From a virus: 64,000 nucleotides of DNA. Shown one piece after another: positions 52,337-60,531 of the stretch (position 1 is the stretch's first letter; each line of letters opens with the position of its first letter). The position numbers were made by a program, and so were the translations under genes. Below the pieces are notes generated by a model. It was not told the DNA's origin. It saw only the letters and a program-made list of their open reading frames with translations, and did not search any database. The stretch lies in the IMG/VR virus record IMGVR_UViG_3300021197_000245, positions 1-64,000 of that record. The stretch is one strand, 5' to 3'.

Positions 52337-53005
52337 CTAGTCGTCGTCCCAATTATCAACTATGGATGCTAAATCACCTCCACCTTTTTTAGGCTCGGGA
52401 GTAGGTTTGGTGGCAACCTTTTTAGGTTCTTCTATAGGTGCCTCTTCGTCAAACGGATTCACGTCAGCTTCTTTAGCTTCAAACCCATCAACTGCATTAA
52501 ATGGATTGTCTTCTTTCATAGGTTTTAAATCCACAACCTGCACTGCTTTTAATCTTAATGACACACCGTTATCACGTACGTTATACGGTACACAAGCTAT
52601 AGCCACGTTGATTATACTGCCATTAGTTAACATAAACTCTTCGGGTAGCTTAGCATTTTTTGCATCATAATGTGCAGGTTTTCTTGTAGGCTCATTATCA
52701 TAAGAACCTTTTAGTTTAGCCTTATGAGTGTATGTACCATCTTCATCTTTCTTAAATGGCATAGCAAACTTCTCAGGCCAATTTGCTTCTTTCTTTGAAT
52801 CATAAGCTAACTTCATGTGCTTATATAAAGCTTTTGCTTGCGTTTCTGACATACGAAACTGCAATGTATATGCAGAACCTTCATCAGTTGGATTACAAGG
52901 AACAGACCTTTGCTCAACTGTATCGTACTTGTAAGTACGGTTTATCCTAGGCCACATTGCCTCCACGTTATTAATATTATAATTCATATTGAAATTATTC
53001 GACAT
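52337..53005 (-). CDS. Single-stranded DNA-binding protein, T7 gp2.5-like
   Basis: A 222-residue protein with an OB-fold-like central region (YTLQFRMSETQAKALYKHM, SIINVAIACVPYNVRDNGVS) and a flexible, acidic C-terminus ending DNWDDD. Such acidic tips recruit polymerase and primase-helicase in T7-type systems. It binds ssDNA at the replication fork and in recombination. The ribosome binding site is GGGAG. It is placed between the HTH and primase genes. Confidence 0.8.
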   Translation of the reverse strand: MSNNFNMNYNINNVEAMWPRINRTYKYDTVEQRSVPCNPTDEGSAYTLQFRMSETQAKALYKHMKLAYDSKKEANWPEKFAMPFKKDEDGTYTHKAKLKGSYDNEPTRKPAHYDAKNAKLPEEFMLTNGSIINVAIACVPYNVRDNGVSLRLKAVQVVDLKPMKEDNPFNAVDGFEAKEADVNPFDEEAPIEEPKKVATKPTPEPKKGGGDLASIVDNWDDD

Positions 53006-53017
53006 TCTAAATCTCCC

Positions 53018-53254
53018 TTACATGTCATCGTCAAAGTTAACAGCACCTGCTTCCATAAGCACGGGCTCCTCTTTTTTCTTCTCTGCTTTAGTTAGTGCAT
53101 CTGCTACATCATCAATACAAAACCTATAAGTACTACCTACTTTTATGTAAGTGTCTTGTGGTATGTCTTGTTGACGAACCCATGCACGGATTGTTGATAT
53201 GGAGACAGAGAAGTGTTTCGCCACATCTTCGATTGGTACGTATTTTCCAGTCAT
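53018..53254 (-). CDS. Helix-turn-helix DNA-binding protein, excisionase-like
   Basis: A 78-residue protein with a MerR/excisionase-type winged helix: YVPIEDVAKHFSVSISTIRAW forms the HTH (~5-25) and YIKVGSTYRFCIDDVADAL the wing and third helix. The tail is acidic (NFDDDM). No integrase is seen in the window, so a transcriptional or replication-initiator role is as likely as excision. It could bind the palindrome at 53682-53700, 430 bp upstream; this is untested. Confidence 0.75.
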   Translation of the reverse strand: MTGKYVPIEDVAKHFSVSISTIRAWVRQQDIPQDTYIKVGSTYRFCIDDVADALTKAEKKKEEPVLMEAGAVNFDDDM

Positions 53255-53652
53255 TTTTTCCTCACTACTATTGAATATTCCGTATCTTGATTCAACCCTT
53301 TGGGCATCAGATCGGGGTTATCTTCGAGGAACTGCTTTATGTTAGTCTGATTAAGACGCTTGTCAAAGAACTCAGGAACTTTATTCTCCATGATAAATTC
53401 ATACATGGATTCCCAATCACTTGTCCAAAACTTTGTCTTAGTCGTCCTAAAGAACGATCCCTCTGAAGTCCTTGCACTCTCGACGTTTTGCTCTGTGCAA
53501 TAGTCAAGTAGTCCTTGTCTAAGCCTATCTTGCTGTGCAACAAGAATGGCATCTTTTTCTTTAAATTCAGCAGACATCTTGGCACGCTCGGCTCTTATCT
53601 TAATGAAAGCCTTGGTTAGTTTGTCTACCGACACTGCGTCGTCTTCAGCCAT
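53251..53652 (-). CDS. Conserved phage protein next to SSB, Gam-like (putative)
   Basis: A 133-residue protein with an N-terminal coiled coil (KIRAERAKMSAEFKEKD) and a C-terminal SDWESMYEFI, NIKQFLEDNPDLMPKGLN and YSIVVRKK. This architecture recurs in phages beside SSB and recombination genes; some members are called Gam-like (DNA-end binding), but function is not established. It is the first gene after the operator-promoter at 53683. The ribosome binding site is AGGGAG. Confidence 0.7.
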   Translation of the reverse strand: MAEDDAVSVDKLTKAFIKIRAERAKMSAEFKEKDAILVAQQDRLRQGLLDYCTEQNVESARTSEGSFFRTTKTKFWTSDWESMYEFIMENKVPEFFDKRLNQTNIKQFLEDNPDLMPKGLNQDTEYSIVVRKK

Positions 53653-53681
53653 ATTTTTCTCCCTTATGATACTGATACATT

Positions 53682-53711
53682 ATATATAGTGACTATATAT
53701 TACTTAGTCAA
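53682..53711 (-). promoter_or_regulatory. Promoter with embedded operator palindrome
   Basis: On the minus strand TTGACT (53711-53706), a 17-bp spacer and TATATA (53688-53683), followed by TAATG, form a sigma70-like promoter for the Gam-like, HTH, SSB and primase genes. A perfect 9-1-9 palindrome ATATATAGT-G-ACTATATAT (53682-53700) covers the spacer and the -10 box, as a repressor operator would. Confidence 0.6.
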
Positions 53712-55080
53712 GTATTTCTTTGTAAAGATCAGTAATTTTTGTGTGGATGTTAATTCTGCTATCTAACAGTCTGTAAACGTGTTTTTCTACGTCGGAACCT
53801 TGTAGTTGGACCACAGTGCACTTGTGCTTTTGTCCAGACCTGTGTACACGTGCATTGGCTTGAGCATAAGTCTCGAGTGACCCGACGGGGGACCACCACA
53901 CTACAGTATTAGCGGCTGTTAACGTGACACCGTGTGCCGCAGAGGCTGGCTGTATCACCAGAACCCGTGGGCTCGATGCTTCCTGAAACTGTTTAAATAT
54001 GTTTGTGCGTGCTGACGCACTCACGCTACCCTGAATTATCTCAGTAGATATACCATCTTTCCTTAGTCTATCTGTTAATATATTTATCACATGTTTGAAC
54101 GGAACAAACACAAGAACCTTCTGACTAGACTCATCAATAACTTCTTTCAACACTTTGTATCTGTGCTTTATGTCGAACTCAAGTGTTTCACCATCGTCGG
54201 TGTACACTGCTCCCGAAGATATTTGTAGTAACTTGTTCATACCTACTGCGGCATTTACAGCAGTGACTTGTTCACCCGTTATCTCTAATACTAATCTTCT
54301 CTTTAACTGCTCATAATATTTCTTTTGCTGACGGGTAAGCTCTACGGCTCTCTTTACATAAGTCATACTTGGTAAATCTAAGCACTCATCTTTGGTAAAT
54401 CGAATCGCTGGTTGTAATACTTTAAATACAGTGTTTGTAGCATTTGCTTTTGGTATCCACTTAAAGTTAGTTATCTTAGTCATAACCATATCTCTGAAAG
54501 TACCACCAAATCTAGGAACTGCCGTTGGGTTTACTAGCTTAGCTAATCCGTATGCGTCCACTGGACTCTGAGCTGCAGGTGTGCCTGTCATCATCCACAG
54601 CCACGTGTTATCACGTAATAGTTTGTTTAGTGTTTTCCAACGTCGGGTCTGTGCATTTTTGTAATGTGTAGCCTCATCTACAATTACTAAATCAAAACCA
54701 CCATCCTTTATGGAATCGGATACTATCTCTACACCATCGTAATTAATAATTACATAATCAGTGTTCTGTTCTATTATAGCTTTTCTTTTCTTAGCTTCGC
54801 CATGTGCTACAGCAACAGTTCTGTGTGGAGCAAAGTCAAACAGATCATTTCGCCAAGCACTATCCATAATAGATAATGGACATATAACTAATACACGATT
54901 TACTTTGCCTTGTTGTATAAGAAAATCTGATGCCCATATTGCACTAGCAGTCTTGCCTGTGCCTTGTTCGTTAAAACAAAAGGACTTCTTGTGTTGTGTG
55001 AAAAATAATGCTGTCTTGCGTTGGTGCTTAAATGGCTTGTGTTTACCCGAAAAGGTATACTTCTGTTGTAGTACTTCCAA
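53704..55080 (-). CDS. SNF2-type superfamily 2 helicase
   Basis: A 458-residue ATP-dependent DNA translocase, usual length for phage SNF2/UvsW-like helicases. Motifs: KPFKHQ (Q-motif-like, ~15-20), EQGTGKT (I, ~38-44), VDEATH (II, ~134-139), TGTPAAQ (III), and ARVHRSGQ (VI) near the C-terminus. It probably remodels forks or recombination intermediates. TTG at 55080 is chosen as start because AAGGAG lies six bases upstream; the ATG at 55140 lacks a ribosome binding site and adds 20 non-conserved residues. Confidence 0.88.
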   Translation of the reverse strand: MEVLQQKYTFSGKHKPFKHQRKTALFFTQHKKSFCFNEQGTGKTASAIWASDFLIQQGKVNRVLVICPLSIMDSAWRNDLFDFAPHRTVAVAHGEAKKRKAIIEQNTDYVIINYDGVEIVSDSIKDGGFDLVIVDEATHYKNAQTRRWKTLNKLLRDNTWLWMMTGTPAAQSPVDAYGLAKLVNPTAVPRFGGTFRDMVMTKITNFKWIPKANATNTVFKVLQPAIRFTKDECLDLPSMTYVKRAVELTRQQKKYYEQLKRRLVLEITGEQVTAVNAAVGMNKLLQISSGAVYTDDGETLEFDIKHRYKVLKEVIDESSQKVLVFVPFKHVINILTDRLRKDGISTEIIQGSVSASARTNIFKQFQEASSPRVLVIQPASAAHGVTLTAANTVVWWSPVGSLETYAQANARVHRSGQKHKCTVVQLQGSDVEKHVYRLLDSRINIHTKITDLYKEILD

Positions 55081-55182
55081 TGTATTCTCCTTGTTGCAAC
55101 AGATAAAATCTGCGTTTTTCGTCGTTTTTCTAGGGTACAATCACACACGGGACTTTTGTTTTGTGGCTGTACGGGCTTTAAA

Positions 55183-55434
55183 TCAAGCCTTTTTCTTAGT
55201 CTTTCCGTTTCTACTTCTGTTTTTTGACGGACTCTCTAGAAAATAACCGTCTTTGTTACTGCCACCTTTACTTAACATTTTCTTGTGACTAACGTCTTTG
55301 CCCTTTCGCTTAACACCTTTCTTATCTAAAGCACGCCTTGCTTTCTGACGTTCCATACGGTTAGGGTGTTCGTTTCTTTCTTTTTGTTTCTTGTATTCTT
55401 TTTTATAAGGTCTCGGTGATTTAGTGTAAGCCAT
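55183..55434 (-). CDS. Small basic protein, HNH-like remnant
   Basis: An 83-residue, very basic protein. KARRALDKKGVKRKGKDVSH, then GGSNKDGYFLESPSKNRS, resembles small phage HNH-like proteins with D-V-D-H and N-x2-NL-x7-N-R. The expected Asp of DVDH is Ser here and the final Asn region is altered, so nuclease activity is doubtful. It may keep a DNA-binding role. It starts in a TAATG junction after the RecB-like nuclease. Confidence 0.6.
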   Translation of the reverse strand: MAYTKSPRPYKKEYKKQKERNEHPNRMERQKARRALDKKGVKRKGKDVSHKKMLSKGGSNKDGYFLESPSKNRSRNGKTKKKA

Positions 55435-56099
55435 TAGTTGCTCCCGTTATGTATGCACTCAAGCACAACACAATGTCTTTTACATAACCCACTTGGGTGG
55501 GCGTTCCAAACATTATTGCTATGTGCTACTTCCATGCGTGCATAATTATCTAACCATTTTTTCCATAATGCAGGGGTCATATCGTCTGTATAAGTTTGCT
55601 TTATAAAATTATTAGATACAACGAACAATAACCCTGCATTAATGGTTTTTATTTTAGGGAAATATTTGAAAGTAGCAAGTGCCATTAATTCTAATTGCCC
55701 TTTGTCTGCGTACTTGGCTGACTTGCTAGTCTTATAGTCTACTATCCATGCTTTCTCACCGTGGATGATTACAAGGTCAACTATGCCACGCCACCAAACT
55801 TGTTTTGACGTGAAGCTACACGGCTCCAGATCCTGTGTGAGTCCCATCTTCATCTCACAATGTTTCTCTCCATCCCTAGCTTTAAGAGCCTCAAGCACTG
55901 GTTTCATAAAATTAAATCTTTTAGGTATCGGCTTATCGCTACCGATAAACTCTTCAGCCACTAGGTGAGCCTCCGTACCATAACGCATAGCCTCAGTCTC
56001 GGATTCGACATAGTCCTTTGCTACCTTTAAATGGTAGAACTGTTTGGGACATTGCTCGAAAGACTTTATCCTACTAAATGACCAAGGCGATATGCTCAC
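55434..56099 (-). CDS. PD-(D/E)XK nuclease, RecB/Cas4-like with possible Fe-S cluster
   Basis: A 221-residue nuclease. Key residues: His45 in GTEAH, Asp108 in RGIVDLV, Asp121 and Lys123 in WIVDYKTSK, and Gln135 in QLELM. Cys17 near the N-terminus and Cys206, Cys210 and Cys215 at the C-terminus form the Cas4/AddB-type four-cysteine arrangement. It probably resects DNA ends in recombination or replication. The start is GTG, overlapping the polymerase stop as GTGA. It is not adjacent to any CRISPR genes. Confidence 0.85.
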   Translation of the reverse strand: MSISPWSFSRIKSFEQCPKQFYHLKVAKDYVESETEAMRYGTEAHLVAEEFIGSDKPIPKRFNFMKPVLEALKARDGEKHCEMKMGLTQDLEPCSFTSKQVWWRGIVDLVIIHGEKAWIVDYKTSKSAKYADKGQLELMALATFKYFPKIKTINAGLLFVVSNNFIKQTYTDDMTPALWKKWLDNYARMEVAHSNNVWNAHPSGLCKRHCVVLECIHNGSN

Positions 56100-57925
56100 T
56101 CACAATCTCCATAAGTTTTCCCCGTGCCCGATTCGCAATTTATAGGCAGACCATCTGCCCACTCGGGTGTCCAACGCATACATTCTTCTATATACTTCTG
56201 TGCATCTGTTACTTCTTCGTCCTTGACACAACACACTATCGAGTCATGCACAGTTAAAACGGCTCTATGCTTCTTGTTTATCTTTAGCATCTGTTCACCA
56301 ATTATGCAACGTGCTATAGCTTGGCAGACATTCTCCACAACCTTACCACCATATATGCGTGTTCGACCTCGTCTAGTTTGATAACTAAACTCTTCACCCA
56401 TCTCACCCGTCTCATAATCTAAATCTTCATATCGCATAAGTAATCCCGACGGCAAGCGTATAGCATTTTCTTCGGGTACAGTTATTAACACTTTGCCCCT
56501 GCCTAATCGCACGGGTAATTCGTTGTTACTTAACGAAACGAGAATCTGTTGTGCATCACGCCATAACTTGTTTATCTTCCAATTAGTTTCACGGTAAATT
56601 TTTATAACCCTCCGTGCTTCCTTTATGTCCATATCAAACCCAAACGTCTTTAGCTGTGATTGGAACTTCAAGGCTCCCATGCCATACCCAGCACCTAGTA
56701 TAGTAGTCTTACCAACAAATCTCTCGTCTTTTGTTATATCTTCCTCTGCCTTGTTATATATACGTGATGCCATCTTAACATACACATCTTCTCCATCAGC
56801 AAACGCTCTAGTCAGATCATCTTCACTAGCAAGCCAAGCCAAAACTCTAGCCTCTATTTGTGAGGAGTCGGCATCTATAAGAGTATGCCCTTCAGGTGCG
56901 ATAATACTACGTTTAAGTTTCTTACCATTGACACCTCTACTTGGTAGGTTTTGTAAATTTATCTTATCGTCTCCACCCCATCGCCCAGTGTGGGCTGCGT
57001 AATACTTGACTGGGACGGGCAGGAGACCACGTTTAGCTATGTCTATAAATCTCTGCGTTCTTGTTTCTTCTAATGTAGATTTAGTTCCTAGCCTTGCAGT
57101 TACCAACGCTTGCACTTTTGGATCGTGATGCGTTTCCAATGCTTTAAATTCTTCATCGGACTTGGCAAATGCAAAGGTCTCTTTACCAGTAGTAAGGCTT
57201 ATCTTCATGGGTGGATCGACACCAAGAGTTTTAAGGACTTCTGCAAACTTATGGTTACTCATCAAATCTTCTTTAGTCACGCCTGAAGAGATAAGCAGTT
57301 CGTCCTTACTGTCACGTGTTTCTATGAGATGATGCTCCAACATCCCCAAGTCAAGGTCTAAGATAGGGTTTATGAACATACGTAATGTTGCGTCTATAAG
57401 TTTAAACTCTTTCCTAGGAAATTTATTACCCATTATGGTAAATAACTTGTACGTCAAGTCTACGTCGTTAATACAATAGTCTCCGTAGTCTGCTAATTCA
57501 CTTTCCGTAAAGTCCTTTCGCCTCTTGCCGATCGCTTGTATGACCTCCGTGCCTTTTGCTCCGATATCATAATTTTCAGCCAATGCCTTGAGACTACTGC
57601 TACTTTCCACCCCGTGAACACCACGGGAGATACACAAAGTATCGGTATACACCCTAGGACTAATATCAAAGATCCAATTAAGAATAGCACCGTCAAACAT
57701 AGTATTGTGAGCAAGCACCATAGACTTCTCCCAATCGAATGTTTGTAAATATTGTTTAAGTTCTTCGTGTGTTCCACTTGCCCACTCCGTTTCCTGATTG
57801 TTAAGTTTGACTCCTATACCAATAACTTCAAACCTAGGGTCACGTATGTACTCCTCGGTTGTCAGCTTACTCAATGAAAACTCTTTACTATAAAAAGTCT
57901 CAAAGTCTAACGTAATTAAATCCAT
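56096..57925 (-). CDS. DNA polymerase I, family A with 3'-5' exonuclease
   Basis: A 609-residue replicative polymerase, T7-like. Exonuclease: Asp7 and Glu9 (LDFETF), Asp78 (NTMFD), Tyr150/Asp154 (YCINDVD). Polymerase: motif A HTLIDADSSQIEAR (347-360), motif B with Arg402, Lys406 and Tyr414, motif C TVHDSI. There is no 5'-3' exonuclease domain. The residue equivalent to E. coli Phe762 is Leu410. No DnaJ-like insertion is visible. The ATG at 57925 in TAATG with GAGGAAG is preferred to a start at 57949. Confidence 0.93.
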   Translation of the reverse strand: MDLITLDFETFYSKEFSLSKLTTEEYIRDPRFEVIGIGVKLNNQETEWASGTHEELKQYLQTFDWEKSMVLAHNTMFDGAILNWIFDISPRVYTDTLCISRGVHGVESSSSLKALAENYDIGAKGTEVIQAIGKRRKDFTESELADYGDYCINDVDLTYKLFTIMGNKFPRKEFKLIDATLRMFINPILDLDLGMLEHHLIETRDSKDELLISSGVTKEDLMSNHKFAEVLKTLGVDPPMKISLTTGKETFAFAKSDEEFKALETHHDPKVQALVTARLGTKSTLEETRTQRFIDIAKRGLLPVPVKYYAAHTGRWGGDDKINLQNLPSRGVNGKKLKRSIIAPEGHTLIDADSSQIEARVLAWLASEDDLTRAFADGEDVYVKMASRIYNKAEEDITKDERFVGKTTILGAGYGMGALKFQSQLKTFGFDMDIKEARRVIKIYRETNWKINKLWRDAQQILVSLSNNELPVRLGRGKVLITVPEENAIRLPSGLLMRYEDLDYETGEMGEEFSYQTRRGRTRIYGGKVVENVCQAIARCIIGEQMLKINKKHRAVLTVHDSIVCCVKDEEVTDAQKYIEECMRWTPEWADGLPINCESGTGKTYGDCE

Positions 57926-58359
57926 TAATCTTCCTCTGCCATAACACATTCATACTCGATACCGACGTAAGCCATGTTATCAACATAGTGATCTTTCTTC
58001 TTCGGACTTGTCATGCGTCTAGCTATCTTGGTGGACTCATGCACTAAAGCAATATCACGGGCAGATAAATCTCGACCCGTTATCGCATTAAATATGTTGG
58101 CTATGTGCTGATGATTTTTAACGGGGTCACCGTAATCTTTGCGTCTGTCTCCGTCAGTGAGGCTCACTGCTTCACGTAACAGATCGCTACGGTCCTGTTT
58201 GTTTAAATGCTTTATGATAACATCTTTTGGTGTGGCTATCTTATTTCTGATTTTTTGGGCATACGACTTAGATACCTTAGTGGCTTTACTTATTTGCGTG
58301 GATGTAGCCAAGGGATTTTTTAGTAAGTACTTCTGCACCTTAACTTCTTTGTTAGTCAT
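57925..58359 (-). CDS. HTH plus DUF6378 (MazG-like) protein
   Basis: A 144-residue two-part protein. Residues ~1-45 look like a helix-turn-helix (ATSTQISKATKVSKSYAQKI). The C-terminal ~85 residues match the phage DUF6378 pattern (AVSLTDGDRRKDYGDP, HIANIFNAITG, DIALVHESTKIARR, DHYVDNMAYVG). That family is thought to be related to MazG-type nucleotide pyrophosphohydrolases. It sits directly upstream of polymerase, which suggests a role in nucleotide metabolism. The HTH may be regulatory. Confidence 0.7.
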   Translation of the reverse strand: MTNKEVKVQKYLLKNPLATSTQISKATKVSKSYAQKIRNKIATPKDVIIKHLNKQDRSDLLREAVSLTDGDRRKDYGDPVKNHQHIANIFNAITGRDLSARDIALVHESTKIARRMTSPKKKDHYVDNMAYVGIEYECVMAEED

Positions 58360-58537
58360 CTTCTCTCCTCACATGATTTTCTGATCGTTCAAAATCTAAT
58401 GGTAACTCTAACTGTTCTTCTTCTAAATTCGTGTTATCTATTGATAATTTACAAATCTTGCATATTGCGTACCCATCGGTAAAACATATGTATGCTTTAC
58501 ATTTAGGACATAAATCATCTTTCCATCTTGTAGCCAT
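58352..58537 (-). CDS. Zinc-ribbon protein, 61 aa
   Basis: A 61-residue protein with CPKC at 10-13 and CKIC at 26-29, a typical zinc ribbon, followed by an acidic tail (EEEQLELPLD). It may be a nucleic-acid-binding or partner-binding accessory. AGGAGG is the ribosome binding site. It overlaps the next gene by 8 nt. Confidence 0.75.
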   Translation of the reverse strand: MATRWKDDLCPKCKAYICFTDGYAICKICKLSIDNTNLEEEQLELPLDFERSENHVRREDD

Positions 58538-58685
58538 AGTATCCTCCTATAAATTTGGTGCCCCCTTTTGCCGAGGGGGACTAGTAGTACGTACTTCTAC
58601 GACAAGGTCAAAGTTCTTTTTTGCAGTTGGAGACGAACCCCCCTTGTTGCAGTGGATATATGCCATGAATACACTAAGGAGTCTC

Positions 58686-58994
58686 TCACTGCTTAACCCC
58701 ACTGTAATAGTCATCAAAAATAGACTTCACACTATCTATATTTTCTTCGTTGATGACTACTGCAATTCCTTTTTGTTTCCTAATATCTGTTAAGTTCTTA
58801 TCTTGTAATGCCGTAGGCTTGTTGCCACCTGCTTTGCACTCGATACCAAAGAAGATACCTTTGTAGCATCCAACTATATCGGGCACACCACTAAAGCCAT
58901 AACCACCAGTCACGGGATAAAAGTAGTATGCTCCCATTTCTTTTAACTGTGCTACCACTTTCTTCTTAACCTTTGCCTCGGGTGTCATTACCAT
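58686..58994 (-). CDS. VRR-NUC domain nuclease
   Basis: A 102-residue single-domain PD-(D/E)XK nuclease of the VRR-NUC type. Key residues: Asp39 in GYGFSGVPDIVG, Glu52 and Lys54 in GIECKAG, Gln64 in TALQ. The length is that of stand-alone phage members, which act on branched DNA. It starts at a TAATG junction. An alternative start is the second ATG, two codons on. Confidence 0.88.
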   Translation of the reverse strand: MVMTPEAKVKKKVVAQLKEMGAYYFYPVTGGYGFSGVPDIVGCYKGIFFGIECKAGGNKPTALQDKNLTDIRKQKGIAVVINEENIDSVKSIFDDYYSGVKQ

Positions 58995-59281
58995 TATGAC
59001 TTATCCTTTTTATACTTAAACCTAAACCCTTGTGTTGCCGACCCATGCTTATGTGCATATGCACTGTTTGGTGAAATTAATTCCGACATTGGAGATGCAC
59101 CATTTGCTACTTCAGTGGGTCTTCTCACAACTCTACCATATTCTATTTCTTTCAATGCTACTGGACTATCCTCAAACCTCTCGTGCATATCTAACTCTTT
59201 AGGTGTCTTTTTTAAATTATCAAGCCTAATCTTTCTTTGTATGTCTCTTATACTTGATCTTACTCTACTGAATTTGTCCAT
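58994..59281 (-). CDS. Hypothetical basic protein, 95 aa
   Basis: A 95-residue basic protein of unknown function with a helical N-terminal half (VRSSIRDIQRKIRLDNLKK) and a polar C-terminus. It starts after GAGAGG, just downstream of the three-way-junction repeat. No family is recognised. Confidence 0.65.
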   Translation of the reverse strand: MDKFSRVRSSIRDIQRKIRLDNLKKTPKELDMHERFEDSPVALKEIEYGRVVRRPTEVANGASPMSELISPNSAYAHKHGSATQGFRFKYKKDKS

Positions 59282-59306
59282 AGTATCCTCTCAAAAAACT
59301 GGTTTC

Positions 59307-59375
59307 AACGGCAAGTAGTGGGGAGATTTAACCCCCCAATCTTGTAGTGACTCACTACAAAATCTACTTGCCGTT
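59307..59375. repeat. Nested inverted repeat (three-way junction)
   Basis: An outer 12-bp inverted pair, AACGGCAAGTAG (59307-59318) and CTACTTGCCGTT (59364-59375), encloses two hairpins: TGGGG (59319-59323)/CCCCA (59334-59338) and TTGTAGTGA (59342-59350)/TCACTACAA (59352-59360). Together they form a three-way junction in RNA or a branched cruciform in DNA. The right arm overlaps the stop of the 59364 gene. On the minus strand it is followed within ten bases by six T, so it might act as a terminator or processing site. Confidence 0.75.
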
Positions 59376-59618
59376 AATTACAAATCGGTTGTCGGCAATC
59401 CTAGTACCTATGTTATCAAGTGTCGCTTTAGTTTCAAGCATCATTAACAATGATAATCGTTCTTGAACCCATTTAGGACACTTATCCAAAGAACTATAAC
59501 TGCCTTTTAGTACCGTGTCAACACATTCTATACCAAGACATGTAATTCTGACAAGTCCAGTATCATTTGATATGTTGACGTGGTACGACGTGTTAAGCTG
59601 TGTTGCCTCACTCATCAT
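59364..59618 (-). CDS. Hypothetical protein, 84 aa
   Basis: An 84-residue protein of unknown function, with a beta-rich first half (YHVNISNDTGLVRITCLGIE) and a helical second half (VQERLSLLMMLETKATL). It starts with tandem ATGs inside the previous gene's last codons. Its stop lies in the outer arm of the 59307-59375 repeat. Confidence 0.65.
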   Translation of the reverse strand: MMSEATQLNTSYHVNISNDTGLVRITCLGIECVDTVLKGSYSSLDKCPKWVQERLSLLMMLETKATLDNIGTRIADNRFVINGK

Positions 59619-60531
59619 CAGGAGCTGTCACGTAAAACATTGTGGCATCAACACGATATCCTACGTCGTCAACCCAATGATTATTTTCTACCATACTAAG
59701 CACAGACACCTTACCCATTACATCTTCGGGCACTTTGTCCTTGTCGTACGTGGTAAGGTTTCCTAGATCAGAACGACCATATCTCGCTTTATCTCGTATG
59801 AGAGGCACGACATCAAAGACTTGCTTACCATACTTCTCGTATACACGAACATAGTCTACATCAACACCGTCACTACTAACGGCATTAGCATCTTCTTCTA
59901 GCTTGAAGTAACTAAGCAGATCACTCTCCAACTCTTTGTCAGTAAACTCATGTCCTACCTTAACAAGTGTACGCATGTACTCGAGCATGGGGTTGTACTC
60001 GATGTTCTTCTCCCTATTACTCTTAGCCAACAAATCAGACAGAGTGTTGTTTCTCTTAACATCCATTGCCGACTTTGTGTTCTTTGACTTGCGACGCATG
60101 TCTGCCTCTGTCCATTCGTCTAGTGCCATGTCCTTAGTCGTTAAGGGACGTAAGTATTTCTTGGCATTGCGAACGGCAGTAGAAAGATTGATAGACATAG
60201 CCATGTAATGTTGATCGTTATAGTCTGCATATTTGTAATTCGCAATATGCCTAGATGATATAACATAGCTACTTTGCATTGCCTTTGCCGTGGTCAAGAA
60301 ATCTCCATAGCCAATATAACCCATGACATAAGGATCGTTAGGCATGTGTACATAAACTCTCCTTTTATCATTAGCATCTTGTGTAAACAAGACACCACGA
60401 AATGACTTACGTATCTCTGCCATAAACTCTTGTATATCCAAGTTAGAGGCTAGGTAATCCCTAGCCACTTTTTGTTGCTCAACATCAATCTTCTTATTGA
60501 TATCGCTTACCTTTAATATATTATACGACAT
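59608..60531 (-). CDS. Hypothetical protein, 307 aa
   Basis: A 307-residue soluble protein of unknown function. Segments such as FVVPL-like strands are absent; it is mainly charged helix with GYIGYGDFLTTAKAM and ISSRHIANYKYADYND. It begins at a TAATG junction and overlaps the next gene by 11 nt. It belongs to a run of uncharacterised genes that appear to be co-transcribed with the VWA gene. Confidence 0.65.
   Translation of the reverse strand: MSYNILKVSDINKKIDVEQQKVARDYLASNLDIQEFMAEIRKSFRGVLFTQDANDKRRVYVHMPNDPYVMGYIGYGDFLTTAKAMQSSYVISSRHIANYKYADYNDQHYMAMSINLSTAVRNAKKYLRPLTTKDMALDEWTEADMRRKSKNTKSAMDVKRNNTLSDLLAKSNREKNIEYNPMLEYMRTLVKVGHEFTDKELESDLLSYFKLEEDANAVSSDGVDVDYVRVYEKYGKQVFDVVPLIRDKARYGRSDLGNLTTYDKDKVPEDVMGKVSVLSMVENNHWVDDVGYRVDATMFYVTAPDDE

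Noticed and set aside
53018-53254. Excisionase as evidence for a temperate phage
   Set aside because: The HTH fold is generic, no integrase or repressor is in the window, and its place beside SSB suggests a replication or regulatory role.
55434-56099. Cas4 of a CRISPR system
   Set aside because: There are no direct-repeat arrays or other cas genes; RecB/Cas4-like nucleases are common in phage replication modules.
58617-58688. tRNA-like sequence on the minus strand (GGGTTCGTCTCC with GCAGT/ACTGC ends about 70 nt apart)
   Set aside because: The T stem has mismatches, there is no U at position 33 in any anticodon loop, and no D arm with GG. It is more likely non-coding spacer.
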